From Perlucidibaca sp. (GTDB taxonomy: Bacteria; Pseudomonadota; Gammaproteobacteria; Pseudomonadales; Moraxellaceae): a stretch of 64,000 nucleotides of DNA. The notes beneath the pieces are model-generated. The model saw nothing but the letters and a program-made list of their open reading frames with translations. It ran no database searches and was not told the origin of the DNA. Positions 12,141-21,582 of this stretch are shown piece by piece. The stretch is from assembly GCA_023265995.1 (NCBI GenBank), contig JAHFSA010000004.1, positions 158,340-222,339 of the forward strand, in the 5' to 3' direction. How positions within the stretch are numbered: the stretch's first letter is position 1; every line of letters begins with the position of its first letter. The position numbers were made by a program, and so were the translations under genes.

Positions 12141-12620
12141 ATGCATTGTCCTTTCTGCAAGGCGGAAGACACAAAAGTGATCGACTCGCGTCTGGTCGCC
12201 GAAGGCGATCAGATCCGGCGCAGACGTGAATGTACGTCCTGCGGCGAGCGCTTCACGACTTTCGAGACCGCCGAGCTGGTCATCCCCCGCGTCATCAAGT
12301 CCGACGGCACGCGCCAGCCCTTCGATGAAGGCAAGCTGCGCTACGGCATGCTGCATGCGCTGCAGAAGCGTCCGGTCAGCATGGATCGCATCGATGCCGC
12401 GCTCAATCACATCCTCCATCGCCTGCGCGCCACCGGCGAGCGCGAGGTCAAGTCGCGCCTGATCGGCGAGCTGGTCATGGCCGAGCTCAAGCAGCTCGAC
12501 TCCGTGGCCTATGTCCGCTTCGCCTCGGTCTATCGCGACTTCCAGGACGTCAACGCCTTCCGCGCCGAAATCGACAGCCTCGATGAAACCGTCTCGGGTG
12601 GTGGCGAGGACGCGCGGTGA
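12141..12620 (+). CDS. nrdR: Transcriptional repressor NrdR
   Basis: A 159-residue zinc-ribbon/ATP-cone repressor of ribonucleotide reductase genes. The zinc ribbon is [18 protein letters not shown]...[16 protein letters not shown] (two CxxC pairs). The ATP-cone begins at [30 protein letters not shown]. Length is normal. The gene ends in an overlap with ribD (GTGA), so it is the first gene of the riboflavin block. No NrdR-box target gene is in the window. Confidence 0.97.
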   Translation: MHCPFCKAEDTKVIDSRLVAEGDQIRRRRECTSCGERFTTFETAELVIPRVIKSDGTRQPFDEGKLRYGMLHALQKRPVSMDRIDAALNHILHRLRATGEREVKSRLIGELVMAELKQLDSVAYVRFASVYRDFQDVNAFRAEIDSLDETVSGGGEDAR

Positions 12621-13840
12621 CCACTACTTTCGACAGCAGCGACCACGCGTACATGGCCGAGGCCCTGCGCCTGGCCGCGCGCGGGCGCTACAGCACGCAT
12701 CCCAATCCGCGTGTCGGCTGTCTGCTCGTGCGTGATGGCGAGGTGGTCGGTCGCGGCTTCCATGTCCGTGCCGGCGAGCCGCATGCCGAAGTGCATGCCC
12801 TGCGTCAGGCCGGTGAGCGCGCCCGTGGCGCCACCGCCTACGTCACCCTCGAACCCTGCGCCCATCACGGCCGCACGCCGCCCTGCGCCGATGCCCTGGT
12901 GGCCGCCGGTGTGGCGCGCGTCGTGGTGGCCGCGCACGATGCCAATCCGCTGGTGGCCGGGCAGGGCATGGCGCGTCTGCGTGCGGCCGGCATCACGGTC
13001 GACAGCGGCCTGCTGCAGGCCGAGGCCGAGGCGCTCAATGTCGGCTTTCTGCGGCGCATGGCCGGTGGTTTGCCCTGGGTCCGTCTCAAGCTTGCCGCCA
13101 GTCTCGATGGCCGTACCGCCATGGCCTCCGGCGAGTCGCAATGGATCACCGGCAGCGAGGCCCGGCGCGATGTCCAGCGCTGGCGCGCGCTCAGCAGCGC
13201 CGTCATCACCGGCATAGGCACTGTCCGTGCCGACGATCCGGCGCTGAACGTGCGTCCCGAGCTCTGGTCGCGTGCCGGCGCCCTGCTGCCTGCGCAGCAG
13301 GGCGATGCCGCCGTGCCGGCCTCGGCCGCCGAGGTGCATCAGCCGCTGCGCGTGGTGCTCGATTCAGCCCTGCGCATGGCGCCGACGGCGCAGCTGCTGC
13401 AAGGGCCGGGCGATACCCTGGTGGTGACCGTGCTCGATGCGCCGCTGCACGACGAGGATCTGATCACCAGCCTGCAGCATGTCGATCCGGCCCGCGCCGC
13501 CCGCGCCCGTGCCCTGCGTGATGCCGGTGCGCGTCTGCTGGCGGTGCCGGCGGCCTGCCATGGTCGTCCCGATCTGCACATCCTGCTGCGGCTGCTGGCC
13601 GAGGCCGGCTGCAACGAGATACTGGTCGAGGCCGGTGCCGGAGTCGCCGGCAGCTTCCTCGCCGCCGGACTGGTCGACGAGCTGCTGCTCTATCAGGCGC
13701 CGACCCTGCTCGGCTCCAGCGCCCGACCGCTGGCGGACTGGCCGCTGGCCCTGATGGCCGAGCAGCAGCGCTTTCACATCCATGATCTGCGTCGCCTGGG
13801 CGATGACATACGACTGATTTTGCGGCCCCGGCTGGCGTAA
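12617..13840 (+). CDS. ribD: Bifunctional pyrimidine deaminase/reductase RibD
   Basis: The 407-residue RibD carries out the second and third steps of riboflavin synthesis. The deaminase domain covers residues 1-145: [32 protein letters not shown] (zinc His and catalytic Glu), and [18 protein letters not shown] (zinc Cys pair). The reductase domain follows: [41 protein letters not shown] and [31 protein letters not shown]. It is about 40 residues longer than the E. coli enzyme because of an insert in the reductase half (around residues 215-240 and 270-300). Start is GTG 12617 in a 4-base overlap with nrdR (translational coupling). Confidence 0.96.
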   Translation: MTTTFDSSDHAYMAEALRLAARGRYSTHPNPRVGCLLVRDGEVVGRGFHVRAGEPHAEVHALRQAGERARGATAYVTLEPCAHHGRTPPCADALVAAGVARVVVAAHDANPLVAGQGMARLRAAGITVDSGLLQAEAEALNVGFLRRMAGGLPWVRLKLAASLDGRTAMASGESQWITGSEARRDVQRWRALSSAVITGIGTVRADDPALNVRPELWSRAGALLPAQQGDAAVPASAAEVHQPLRVVLDSALRMAPTAQLLQGPGDTLVVTVLDAPLHDEDLITSLQHVDPARAARARALRDAGARLLAVPAACHGRPDLHILLRLLAEAGCNEILVEAGAGVAGSFLAAGLVDELLLYQAPTLLGSSARPLADWPLALMAEQQRFHIHDLRRLGDDIRLILRPRLA

Positions 13841-13873
13841 GCTGATGGTCAGGGCACGAGACGAGGAATAGGC

Positions 13874-14548
13874 ATGTTCACAGGCATCATCGAGGCAGTC
13901 GGCAGCATACGGCGCATCGAGCCGCGCGGCGGCGACCTGCGTCTGACGGTGGCGGTCGGCAAGCTCGACATGAGCGACGTCAAGCTGGGCGATTCGATTG
14001 CCACCAACGGCGTCTGCCTGACCGTGGTCGAGCAGGGCAGCGACTGGTATGTCGCCGATGTCTCGCGCGAAACCGTGCAGCGCTCGACGCTGGCCGCGTT
14101 CAAGGTCGGTCAGCGCGTCAATCTGGAAAAGGCGCTGACACCGACCACCCGCCTCGGCGGGCATCTGGTCAGCGGCCATGTCGACGGCCTCGGCGAGGTC
14201 ATTTCGGTGACACCGGATGCGCGCTCGATCCGCTACCGCGTGAAGGCGCCGGACGCACTGGCGAGGTACATCGCGGAGAAGGGCTCGATCACCACCGACG
14301 GCATCAGCCTGACCGTCAATGCCATCGACGGCGCCGTGTTCGATCTCAACATCGTGCCGCACACGGTGCAGGAGACCAGCATCGGGGACTGGGCGCCGGG
14401 CGTGCGTCTCAACCTGGAAGTCGATATCCTCGCGCGTTACCTGGAGCGTTTGCTGCTCGGCGAGCATGCCGCGCAGGCGGGAGCGGGCGGATCGGCCGGC
14501 GGCATCACGCTGGCCTTTCTCGCGGAGTATGGCTACGGCAAGGCGTGA
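13874..14548 (+). CDS. ribE: Riboflavin synthase alpha chain
   Basis: A 224-residue riboflavin synthase, which dismutates two 6,7-dimethyl-8-ribityllumazines to riboflavin. The N-terminal signature MFTGIIEAVGSI is exact. The protein has the expected two-barrel repeat: DSIATNGVCLTVVE and SRETVQRSTLAAFKVGQRVNLEKAL in barrel one, then GGHLVSGHVDGLGEV, GSITTDGISLTVNAIDGAVFDLNIVPHT in barrel two. The last about 20 residues (AQAGAGGSAGGITLAFLAEYGYGKA) extend slightly past the usual length of about 215. It is preceded by GACGAGGAATAGGC. Symbols ribC and ribE are both used for this enzyme in the literature. Confidence 0.96.
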   Translation: MFTGIIEAVGSIRRIEPRGGDLRLTVAVGKLDMSDVKLGDSIATNGVCLTVVEQGSDWYVADVSRETVQRSTLAAFKVGQRVNLEKALTPTTRLGGHLVSGHVDGLGEVISVTPDARSIRYRVKAPDALARYIAEKGSITTDGISLTVNAIDGAVFDLNIVPHTVQETSIGDWAPGVRLNLEVDILARYLERLLLGEHAAQAGAGGSAGGITLAFLAEYGYGKA

Positions 14549-14555
14549 GGGCATC

Positions 14556-14915
14556 ATGCACAAGCCAGCGGATGTGGTGCGGGCGGGGCTGCTGATCCTG
14601 TGCACCGGCAGCAGTGCCGGCGCCCTGGCGGCAGTCGATTACGCCGGCGAGCGCGAGGAGCGCTTCATGCAGGCCTGCATGAGCGATGCCACGGTGGCGG
14701 CAGGGCAGCGCCAGGCATTGTGCGCCTGTGTACGTGACGAGTTTGCCTACGGTGGCCGGACCAGTTTCGGTCTCACCGATGTGCTGGCGCTGGAAGCGCG
14801 GCAATGGGAGGCGCCCGAGCGGCGTCTGCCACGTGACAGTCTGGGGCAGGAGATCCGCCGTATACGGCAGACCTGCCTGAAAACGCTGACCGGGCTGCGC
14901 CCGGCGGCACGATGA
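14556..14915 (+). CDS. Small predicted secreted Cys-containing protein inside the riboflavin block
   Basis: A 119-residue protein that I do not recognise. The N-terminus (MHKPADVVRAGLLILCTGSSAGALAA) looks like a signal peptide with cleavage near residue 26. The mature part has spaced cysteines: FMQACMSDAT, ALCACVRDEF and IRQTCLKTL. That pattern is seen in several small periplasmic proteobacterial proteins with disulfides. It lies 7 bases after ribE and 34 bases before ribBX on the same strand, so it is probably co-transcribed. Start ATG 14556 is chosen because it opens the hydrophobic signal. The longer open frame upstream is out-of-frame ribE sequence. There is no evidence of a flavin role. 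Confidence 0.65.
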   Translation: MHKPADVVRAGLLILCTGSSAGALAAVDYAGEREERFMQACMSDATVAAGQRQALCACVRDEFAYGGRTSFGLTDVLALEARQWEAPERRLPRDSLGQEIRRIRQTCLKTLTGLRPAAR

Positions 14916-14949
14916 TTCCGATGACCGGATTTGCAGAGATGAAGCGGGC

Positions 14950-16053
14950 ATGAAACTGAATACTGTGGAAGAGCTGATCGAGGACATTCGTCTCGGCAGG
15001 ATGGTCGTGCTGATGGATGACGAAGATCGCGAGAACGAGGGCGACATCGTCATGGCGGCGCAGCACTGCCGTCCCGAGGACATCAACTTCATGGCCCGTC
15101 ACGCACGCGGTCTGATCTGCATGCCGATGACGCGCGAGCGCTGTCAGCAGCTCGATCTGCCGCTGATGGTGCAGAGCAACGGTTCCGGCTTCGGCACCAA
15201 GTTCACTGTCTCCATCGAGGCCGCCAGCGGTGTCACCACCGGCATCTCCGCCGCTGACCGCGCGCGCACCGTGCAGGTCGCCGCCGCCCGTGACGCCAAG
15301 GCTGCCGACATCGTGCAGCCGGGTCACATCTTCCCGCTCATGGCCGAGCCGGGTGGCGTGCTGCATCGCGCCGGTCACACCGAGGCCGCCTGCGACCTGC
15401 CGCGTCTGGCCGGTCTGGAGCCGGCCGGTGTCATCTGCGAGATCATGAACGAGGACGGCACCATGGCGCGCCGTCCCGATCTGGAGAAGTTCGCCGAGCT
15501 GCACGGGCTGAAGATCGGCACCATCGCCGACCTCATCCACTACCGCGTGGTGAACGAGAAGACCGTGCACTGCGAGACGCGCAGGACGCTGCCGACCGAG
15601 TACGGCGACTTCCAGCTGCATGTCTATCGCGAGGCCGGCAATGACGGCGTCCATGTCGCCCTGGTCAAGGGCAAGCTCGGCGCCGGCATCACTCCGACCG
15701 TGCGCGTGCATGCCGTCAATCCGCTGCGCGACCTGCTGCACGCGCGCTACAACGGCCGTCTCGGCTGGAACCTGCAGAAGAGTCTGCAGGCTGTCAGCGA
15801 GTGCGACGCCGGTGTCGTCGTCCTGCTTGGCCAGGACTACAAGGCGCGCGACATGGTCGAGCACATCGAGGACTTCTTCGGTGCCCGCACGCGTCCGGCC
15901 GAGAGCGCCGGCATGTATCGCACCATCGGTGTCGGCTCGCAGATCCTGCGCGATCTCGGCGTGACACAGATGCGCCTGCTCAGCTCGCCGCTGAAATTCA
16001 ATGCGCTCTCCGGCTTCGGCCTGGAGATCGTCGAGTACATCGCGACGGAATGA
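14950..16053 (+). CDS. ribB: 3,4-dihydroxy-2-butanone 4-phosphate synthase with degenerate GTP cyclohydrolase II-like domain (RibBX type)
   Basis: A 367-residue protein. Residues 1-200 are a complete RibB domain making dihydroxybutanone phosphate from ribulose 5-phosphate: [66 protein letters not shown] and [24 protein letters not shown]. The C-terminal half aligns with RibA in fold position ([24 protein letters not shown]). It lacks the zinc cysteines ([10 protein letters not shown] is replaced by [10 protein letters not shown]) and the QEGRGIGL motif, so it cannot be an active cyclohydrolase. A genuine RibA is encoded at 18628. Proteins of this RibBX architecture are known in gammaproteobacteria. 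Confidence 0.92.
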   Translation: MKLNTVEELIEDIRLGRMVVLMDDEDRENEGDIVMAAQHCRPEDINFMARHARGLICMPMTRERCQQLDLPLMVQSNGSGFGTKFTVSIEAASGVTTGISAADRARTVQVAAARDAKAADIVQPGHIFPLMAEPGGVLHRAGHTEAACDLPRLAGLEPAGVICEIMNEDGTMARRPDLEKFAELHGLKIGTIADLIHYRVVNEKTVHCETRRTLPTEYGDFQLHVYREAGNDGVHVALVKGKLGAGITPTVRVHAVNPLRDLLHARYNGRLGWNLQKSLQAVSECDAGVVVLLGQDYKARDMVEHIEDFFGARTRPAESAGMYRTIGVGSQILRDLGVTQMRLLSSPLKFNALSGFGLEIVEYIATE

Positions 16054-16093
16054 TCCGTCGCCAGTCCCGAATACCGAACGAGGAAAACATCTG

Positions 16094-16567
16094 ATGAGCC
16101 AGATCAAGACCCTGGAAGGCACCTTCCAAAACGCCGATGCCCGCTACGCCATCACCGTCGGCCGCTTCAACAGCTTCGTTGTCGAGTCGCTGCTCGATGG
16201 CGCCCTCGACGCCCTCAAGCGTCACGGTGTCAGCGAAGGCAACATCACCATCATCCGCGTGCCGGGTGCCTGGGAGCTGCCGCTGATCGCCAAGAAGCTG
16301 GCCGCTTCCGGCAAGTACGACGCCATCATCGCGCTCGGCGCGGTCATCCGTGGCGGTACTCCGCACTTCGATTTCGTTGCTGGCGAATGCACCAAGGGCC
16401 TCGGCGTGGTGTCGCTGGATTCCGGTCTGCCGGTCAGCTTCGGCGTGCTCACCGTGGACTCCATCGAGCAGGCCATCGAGCGCTCCGGCACCAAGGCCGG
16501 CAACAAGGGCGCCGATGCCGCCATGGTCGCCATCGAGATGATTTCCGTGCTGAAGGCAGTAGGCTGA
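16094..16567 (+). CDS. ribH: 6,7-dimethyl-8-ribityllumazine synthase
   Basis: The 157-residue lumazine synthase condenses the pyrimidinedione with dihydroxybutanone phosphate. Motifs: [24 protein letters not shown], the substrate loop [82 protein letters not shown]. These include the catalytic His region and the phosphate-binding Arg. Length is typical of the icosahedral or pentameric enzymes. ATG 16094 is chosen; it follows GAGGAAAACATCTG. It is 40 bases after ribBX, and nusB starts 3 bases after its stop. Confidence 0.96.
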   Translation: MSQIKTLEGTFQNADARYAITVGRFNSFVVESLLDGALDALKRHGVSEGNITIIRVPGAWELPLIAKKLAASGKYDAIIALGAVIRGGTPHFDFVAGECTKGLGVVSLDSGLPVSFGVLTVDSIEQAIERSGTKAGNKGADAAMVAIEMISVLKAVG

Positions 16568-16570
16568 GTC

Positions 16571-17011
16571 GTGAACCAGTCCAACGGTCCTACCCCCTCG
16601 GCGCGCCGCAAGGCTCGCCGCTTCGCGCTGCAGGGGCTCTACGAGTGGCAGCTCTCGGGCAATCCGGCGCATGAGATCGAGGCGCGTTATCGCGTCGAGA
16701 ACGCCATGCACAAGGTTGATCTCGATTACTTCCACGAACTGCTGCACCGCATTCCGGTCGAGGCCGACAGCCTCGATGCACTGTTCACGCCACATCTCGA
16801 TCGCGCCTTCGGCTCGCTCGATCCGGTCGAACTGGCGACACTGCGCATCGGCACCTACGAGCTCAAGCATCGTCTCGACGTGCCTTATCGCGTGGTCATC
16901 AACGAAGGCATCGAGCTGGCCAAGACCTTTGGCGCGTCGGAGTCGCACAAGTACATCAACGGTGTGCTCGACAAGCTCGCGGTCGAACTGCGCAAGCACG
17001 AGCGCGACTGA
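16571..17011 (+). CDS. nusB: Transcription antitermination factor NusB
   Basis: A 146-residue all-helical NusB, which binds boxA RNA with NusE/S10 in rRNA antitermination. The N-terminal [21 protein letters not shown] and C-terminal [52 protein letters not shown] are diagnostic. The likely start is GTG 16571, 3 bases after the ribH stop. The ribH-nusB-thiL-pgpA order is conserved in gammaproteobacteria. Confidence 0.96.
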   Translation: MNQSNGPTPSARRKARRFALQGLYEWQLSGNPAHEIEARYRVENAMHKVDLDYFHELLHRIPVEADSLDALFTPHLDRAFGSLDPVELATLRIGTYELKHRLDVPYRVVINEGIELAKTFGASESHKYINGVLDKLAVELRKHERD

Positions 17012-17028
17012 CGACGCGGGAGACGGCC

Positions 17029-18042
17029 ATGGCGCTGGATGAGTTCGGACTGATCCGGCGCTATTTCGCCCGTCCCGGCCTGGAGTCACCCGGCTTGCGT
17101 CTGGGCATAGGCGATGACGCCGCGCTGCTCGACCTGCCCGCCGGCGAAACGCTGGCGGTCAGCACCGACACCCTGGTGGCCGGTCGCCACTTCCCGCATG
17201 ACGCGACGCCTTTCGACATTGGCTGGAAGGCGCTGGCGGTCAATCTCTCCGATCTCGCTGCCATGGGCGCCCGCCCGCTGGGCGTGACTCTGGCGCTGAC
17301 CCTGCCCGAGGCCGACGAGGTCTGGCTGGCGGCCTTCGCCGAAGGCTTCTTCGCGCTCGCCGATGGCCATGGCGTGCCCCTGATCGGTGGCGACACCACG
17401 CGCGGCCCGCTCAGCATCACCGTCACCGCGCTCGGTGCCGTGCCGCCGGCGCAGGCGCTGCGGCGTGATGGCGCGCGCGCTGACGATCTGCTCTTTGTTT
17501 CCGGCACGCTGGGCGATGCCGGGCTGGGACTGGCCTTCGCGCTCGCGCAGCCGCTGTCCTGGCTCGGCGAGTTCCCGCCCGCGCACCGGGTTCATGCCCT
17601 GGCTCGCCTGCACAGGCCGACGCCGCGACTGGCGCTGGGGCAGGCCCTGCGTGGCATCGCCAGCGCCGCCATGGATGTCTCCGACGGCCTCCTGCAGGAT
17701 CTCGGGCATCTGCTCGCGGCTTCCGGACTGGGCGCCGAGCTGCAGCTGGAGCAATTGCCGCTGTCGCCCGGCCTGCACTATCTCGCCGGTGAGGGCGGCG
17801 GTGCGCGGCAGCAGGTGCTGTCGTGGGCGCTGGCCGCCGGCGATGACTACGAGCTGCTGTTCAGTGTGGCGCCCGGACAGCGCGGTGCTGTCGAGGCGCT
17901 GGCCCGGCAGCTGGACCTGCCGCTGGCCTGCATTGGCCGCCTGACGTCAGCCGGCGGTCTGTGCTTGACCTGGGATGGCCGGCCTTGGGAGCATGAGCGG
18001 CCATTCGGCTATCAACATTTCCGCGGAGCCCCCGATGTCTGA
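17029..18042 (+). CDS. thiL: Thiamine-monophosphate kinase
   Basis: The 337-residue ThiL phosphorylates thiamine monophosphate to thiamine diphosphate. It has the PurM/ThiL fold, with the N-terminal DEFGLIRRYFARPG, the metal/ATP motifs GIGDDAALLDLPAGETLAVSTDTLVAGRHFP, the KALAVNLSDLAAMGARPLGVTLAL segment, LIGGDTTRGPLSITVTALG, and C-terminal AMDVSDGLLQDLGHLLAASGLGAELQLEQLPLSP and AAGDDYELLFSV. The length is normal. It overlaps pgpA by 8 bases and is preceded by GGGAGACGGCC. Confidence 0.96.
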   Translation: MALDEFGLIRRYFARPGLESPGLRLGIGDDAALLDLPAGETLAVSTDTLVAGRHFPHDATPFDIGWKALAVNLSDLAAMGARPLGVTLALTLPEADEVWLAAFAEGFFALADGHGVPLIGGDTTRGPLSITVTALGAVPPAQALRRDGARADDLLFVSGTLGDAGLGLAFALAQPLSWLGEFPPAHRVHALARLHRPTPRLALGQALRGIASAAMDVSDGLLQDLGHLLAASGLGAELQLEQLPLSPGLHYLAGEGGGARQQVLSWALAAGDDYELLFSVAPGQRGAVEALARQLDLPLACIGRLTSAGGLCLTWDGRPWEHERPFGYQHFRGAPDV

Positions 18043-18550
18043 CAAGACCCCGCTGTCACAGCTGCCCAGACTGCCGCTCTGGCTCTCGCTGCCGGCTTTC
18101 GGCCTCGGCTCCGGTTACAGCCCGAAGGCGCCCGGCACGCTCGGCTCGCTGGTGGCGGTCGTGCTCTTCGCCGGCCTGGCGGCGCTGCCGCTGCCGCTCT
18201 ACATCGGCCTGCTGCTGATCTCGACGCTGGCCGGCATAGGCATCTGCCATGCCGCGGCCGAGCGCATGGGCGTGCACGATCACGGCGGCATAGTCTGGGA
18301 CGAGTTCGTCGGTCAGTGGATCGCGCTGTTGCCGCTGGTGCCCGTGGCGGCCTGGGATGCCCGCACGCTGCTGGCGGTGGCGACAGGCTTCGCGTTCTTC
18401 CGCCTCTTCGATATCTGGAAGCCGTGGCCGGTGCGCTGGGCCGATCACAAGGTTCATGGCGGTCTCGGCATCATGCTCGACGACCTCATTGCCGGTGCCA
18501 TGGCCGGCCTCGTGCTCTGGCTGCTGCTGCCGCTGCTGGCCGGAATCTGA
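18035..18550 (+). CDS. pgpA: Phosphatidylglycerophosphatase A
   Basis: The 171-residue inner-membrane PgpA dephosphorylates phosphatidylglycerol phosphate. It shows the family motif GLGSGYSPKAPGTLGSLVAV near residue 23, the acidic segment DHGGIVWDEFVGQWIAL with the catalytic Asp/Glu, and FRLFDIWKPWPVRWADHKVHGGLGIMLDDLIAGAMAGL at the C-terminus. Three to four hydrophobic segments are present. Start ATG 18035 overlaps the thiL stop by 8 bases and has GCGGAGCC upstream inside thiL. Confidence 0.96.
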   Translation: MSDKTPLSQLPRLPLWLSLPAFGLGSGYSPKAPGTLGSLVAVVLFAGLAALPLPLYIGLLLISTLAGIGICHAAAERMGVHDHGGIVWDEFVGQWIALLPLVPVAAWDARTLLAVATGFAFFRLFDIWKPWPVRWADHKVHGGLGIMLDDLIAGAMAGLVLWLLLPLLAGI

Positions 18551-18627
18551 TGCGTCGGTACGGCATTCCCCGCTGATGCCCGGCTCTTGCTACAATTCGG
18601 CCCCCTGATCGTTCCGGAGCCTGCCCG

Positions 18628-19233
18628 GTGTCATTCGATTTCGTAGCTGCCTCGCGACTGCCGACCCGTTTCGGCGAGTTCAGCATTCATGCCTTCGAGG
18701 ACACGGAGAGCGGCAAGGAACATGTCGCCCTCAGCATGGGTGTCATCGATGACGGCGAGGCCGTGCTGGCCCGTGTCCACTCCGAGTGCCTGACCGGTGA
18801 CGGCTTCGGCAGCCTGCGCTGCGATTGCGGCCCGCAGCTGGAAGCCGCCATGCGCCAGATCGCCGATGCCCGGCGCGGTGTCATCCTCTATCTGCGTCAG
18901 GAAGGTCGTGGCATAGGCCTGGTCAACAAGATCCGCGCCTATGCCCTGCAGGATGCCGGTGCCGATACCGTCGAGGCCAACGAGCAGCTCGGCTTCGATG
19001 CCGACCTGCGCGAATACGCCATGTGCGAGGACATGCTGCGCCACCTCGGCGTCTGCAAGGTGAGGTTGCTCACCAACAATCCCAAGAAGGTCGAAGCCCT
19101 GCAGGCGCACGGTATAGTGGTGGAAGAGCGCGTGCCGCTGATCACCGGCCTCAATCCGTACAACGAAGGCTACATGCAGACCAAGACCGACAAGATGGGT
19201 CACATGCTGCCCGGCGAGCCGGACGAGGTCTGA
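18628..19233 (+). CDS. ribA: GTP cyclohydrolase II
   Basis: A 201-residue stand-alone RibA, the first enzyme of riboflavin synthesis. The zinc-binding motif is intact: [27 protein letters not shown]. Catalytic and substrate motifs [36 protein letters not shown] and [26 protein letters not shown] are present, so this is the active cyclohydrolase of the cell, unlike the degenerate domain fused to RibB. The start is GTG 18628, with CCGGAGCCTGCCCG upstream. A TACAAT at 18591-18596 could be a -10, but no -35 is evident. chrA starts 5 bases after its stop. Confidence 0.96.
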   Translation: MSFDFVAASRLPTRFGEFSIHAFEDTESGKEHVALSMGVIDDGEAVLARVHSECLTGDGFGSLRCDCGPQLEAAMRQIADARRGVILYLRQEGRGIGLVNKIRAYALQDAGADTVEANEQLGFDADLREYAMCEDMLRHLGVCKVRLLTNNPKKVEALQAHGIVVEERVPLITGLNPYNEGYMQTKTDKMGHMLPGEPDEV

Positions 19234-19238
19234 CGGCC

Positions 19239-20609
19239 ATGACGACAGCGGCCGCATCGAATGACTTGCCGCCGGCGTCGGTGAGCTTCTGGCAGGCCTT
19301 CCGCTTCTGGCTCAAGCTCGGCTTCATCAGCTTCGGCGGCCCCGCCGGACAGATTTCCATCATGCATCAGGAGCTGGTCGAGCGTCGGCGCTGGATCTCC
19401 GAACGCCGCTTCCTGCATGCCCTCAACTACTGCATGGTGCTGCCCGGACCGGAGGCGCAGCAGCTGGCCATCTACATAGGCTGGCTGTTGCACCGGAGCT
19501 GGGGCGGCATAGTCGCCGGCACGCTGTTCGTGCTGCCGTCGCTGTTCATCCTGATCCTGCTGTCCTGGCTCTACATCGCCTTCGGCGAAGTGCCGCTGGT
19601 GGCCGGGCTGTTCTACGGCATCAAGCCGGCGGTGACCGCCATCGTCGTGCAGGCGGCCCATCGCATCGGTTCGCGCGCGCTCAAGAACAGCACGCTGTGG
19701 GCGATCGCGGCGGCTTCCTTCGTGGCCATCTTCGCGCTCAACGTGCCGTTCCCGCTCATCGTGCTGGCGGCGGCGCTGGCCGGCTATCTCGGCGGCCGCC
19801 TGCGGCCCGAGCTCTTCCGCATAGGCGGCGGCCATGGCAGCAGCGCCAAGTCGTTCGGCCCGGCTTTCATCGATGACCATACGCCGAGTCCGGCGCATGC
19901 CCGTTTCAGCTGGGGTGGCCTGCTGCGCATCGTGCTGGTCGGCGGCCTGCTCTGGTCGCTGCCGATGGCCTTGCTGACCTGGCTCTATGGCTGGGATCAC
20001 ACGCTGACCCAGATGGGCTGGTTCTTCACCAAGGCGGCGCTGCTGACCTTCGGCGGCGCCTATGCCGTGCTGCCCTATGTCTATCAGGGTGCGGTCGGCC
20101 ATTACGGCTGGTTGAGCGGCACGCAGATGATCGATGGCCTGGCGCTGGGCGAGACCACGCCGGGGCCGCTGATCATGGTGGTGGCCTTCGTCGGCTTCGT
20201 CGGCGGCTACGTCAAGGCGCTGTTCGGTCCCGACAGCCTGTTCCTGGCGGGGGCGGTGGCGGCGAGCCTGGTGACCTGGTTCACCTTCCTGCCATCCTTC
20301 CTGTTCATCCTCGCCGGCGGCCCGCTGGTCGAGAGCACGCACAACGACCTCAAGTTCACCGCGCCGCTGACCGCCATCACCGCCGCCGTGGTCGGTGTCA
20401 TCCTCAATCTGGCGCTGTTCTTCGGCTATCACGTGCTCTGGCCGCGAGGCCTCGGCGGCCATTTCGATGTCGTGTCGGCGCTGATCGCGCTGGCGGCGGC
20501 GGTGGCGTTGTTCCGCTACAAGCGCAATGTCATCCACGTCATTGCCGCCTGCGCTGTGGTCGGCCTGATCGCCAGCCTGCTCTTCCCGGGCCTGCTGGCG
20601 GCGCACTGA
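19239..20609 (+). CDS. chrA: Chromate efflux transporter ChrA
   Basis: A 456-residue CHR-family inner-membrane protein of the long, two-domain type. Each half has about six membrane segments. The N-half motif is [60 protein letters not shown] (residues about 22-80). The C-half repeats it as [63 protein letters not shown]. The GGP and PGP(E/T) motifs are those required for chromate/sulfate antiport. It is 5 bases downstream of ribA and is probably the last gene of that transcript. Chromate is reduced by flavoenzymes, so the linkage may be functional, but that is inference. Confidence 0.93.
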   Translation: MTTAAASNDLPPASVSFWQAFRFWLKLGFISFGGPAGQISIMHQELVERRRWISERRFLHALNYCMVLPGPEAQQLAIYIGWLLHRSWGGIVAGTLFVLPSLFILILLSWLYIAFGEVPLVAGLFYGIKPAVTAIVVQAAHRIGSRALKNSTLWAIAAASFVAIFALNVPFPLIVLAAALAGYLGGRLRPELFRIGGGHGSSAKSFGPAFIDDHTPSPAHARFSWGGLLRIVLVGGLLWSLPMALLTWLYGWDHTLTQMGWFFTKAALLTFGGAYAVLPYVYQGAVGHYGWLSGTQMIDGLALGETTPGPLIMVVAFVGFVGGYVKALFGPDSLFLAGAVAASLVTWFTFLPSFLFILAGGPLVESTHNDLKFTAPLTAITAAVVGVILNLALFFGYHVLWPRGLGGHFDVVSALIALAAAVALFRYKRNVIHVIAACAVVGLIASLLFPGLLAAH

Positions 20610-20695
20610 GGCGCGCGTCCGGAAAGGCTTGCCGGCCACGTCGCGGGCGGACAAGATCGCCAGACTGTCGGTCCGGAGTCGAGGGAGTCTGCGGC

Positions 20696-21562
20696 ATGAG
20701 CAATGACATCAAGAGCATTCGCGTGAATGGTCTGGAGCTGGCCTATCTGGAGGCCGGCAGCGGACCGCTGATTATGCTGCTGCACGGTTTTCCGGATACC
20801 GCGCATGGCTATGCCGGGGTGATGCCGGTGCTGGCTGCGGCCGGCTATCGCGTTGTCGCGCCGTTCCTGCGTGGCTACTTCCCGTCCGCCATCCCGGCCG
20901 ATGCCGACTATTCGGCGCGCACCCTCGGCGAGGATGCCCTCGCGCTGGCGCGTGCCCTCGGCCATGAGCGCTTCATCCTGGTCGGTCACGACTGGGGTGC
21001 GCTGGCGGCCTATGCCGCTGCCAGCCTGGCACCGGAGCGCATTGCCCGTCTCGTGACCATAGCCATTCCGCATCCGCGCAGCATCCCCCTCGACCCGCGC
21101 CTGTTCTGGCGGGCGCCGCACTTCCTGCTGTTCCAGTTCGGGCGTCTGTCGGAGTGGATGGTGGCGCGCCATGATCTGGCCTATATCGATCATCTCTATG
21201 CCTATTGGTCGCCGAACTGGCGGGTGCCTGCCGGCGAGATCGAGGCCGCCAAGGCCGGCCTGCGCCAGCCCGGCCGTCTGCGCGCGGCGCTTGGCTACTA
21301 TCACTGCCTGATCACGGATGCGCGTGACCCCGGCAAGCTGGCGCTGGCCCGTCGACGCATGGTCGTGCCGACCCTGGCGTTTGCCGGCGGCAGCGATGGC
21401 GCGCTCGACGTCAGCCTCTACGAGCGTACGCCGGAGGCCTTCAGCGGGCCTTATGAGGTGGCGATCTTCGGCCGCGCCGGACATTTCCTGCATCGCGAGG
21501 AGCCGGAGGGTTTCGTGACTCGCCTGCTGGGATTCCTGGGGCCGGCATCGGCCCATTCATGA
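20696..21562 (+). CDS. Alpha/beta-fold hydrolase (epoxide hydrolase-like)
   Basis: A 288-residue alpha/beta hydrolase. Oxyanion motif LIMLLHGFPDTAHGY, then RVVAPFLRGYFPS. The nucleophile elbow is ILVGHDWGALAAYAAAS near residue 98, with Asp, as in soluble epoxide hydrolases and dehalogenases. The catalytic His is in FGRAGHFLHREEPEGF near the C-terminus. The acid-position region VPTLAFAGGSDGALDV is also present. The next gene's Shine-Dalgarno lies just after its stop, so it is probably co-transcribed with the FMN reductase. ATG 20696 follows a weak GAGGGAGTCTGCGGC. The substrate is unknown. Confidence 0.87.
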   Translation: MSNDIKSIRVNGLELAYLEAGSGPLIMLLHGFPDTAHGYAGVMPVLAAAGYRVVAPFLRGYFPSAIPADADYSARTLGEDALALARALGHERFILVGHDWGALAAYAAASLAPERIARLVTIAIPHPRSIPLDPRLFWRAPHFLLFQFGRLSEWMVARHDLAYIDHLYAYWSPNWRVPAGEIEAAKAGLRQPGRLRAALGYYHCLITDARDPGKLALARRRMVVPTLAFAGGSDGALDVSLYERTPEAFSGPYEVAIFGRAGHFLHREEPEGFVTRLLGFLGPASAHS

Positions 21563-21582
21563 GCAAGCAAAAGGAGACTGAG

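Noticed and set aside
12617-13840. RibD length excess as a gene fusion or frameshift
   Set aside because: Both catalytic domains are intact and in one frame. The extra residues look like loop insertions in the reductase half.
12006-14949. FMN riboswitch (RFN element) ahead of the riboflavin genes
   Set aside because: The gaps before nrdR, ribE and ribBX lack the conserved RFN blocks, and the gap sizes are too small except before nrdR, where I see no match.
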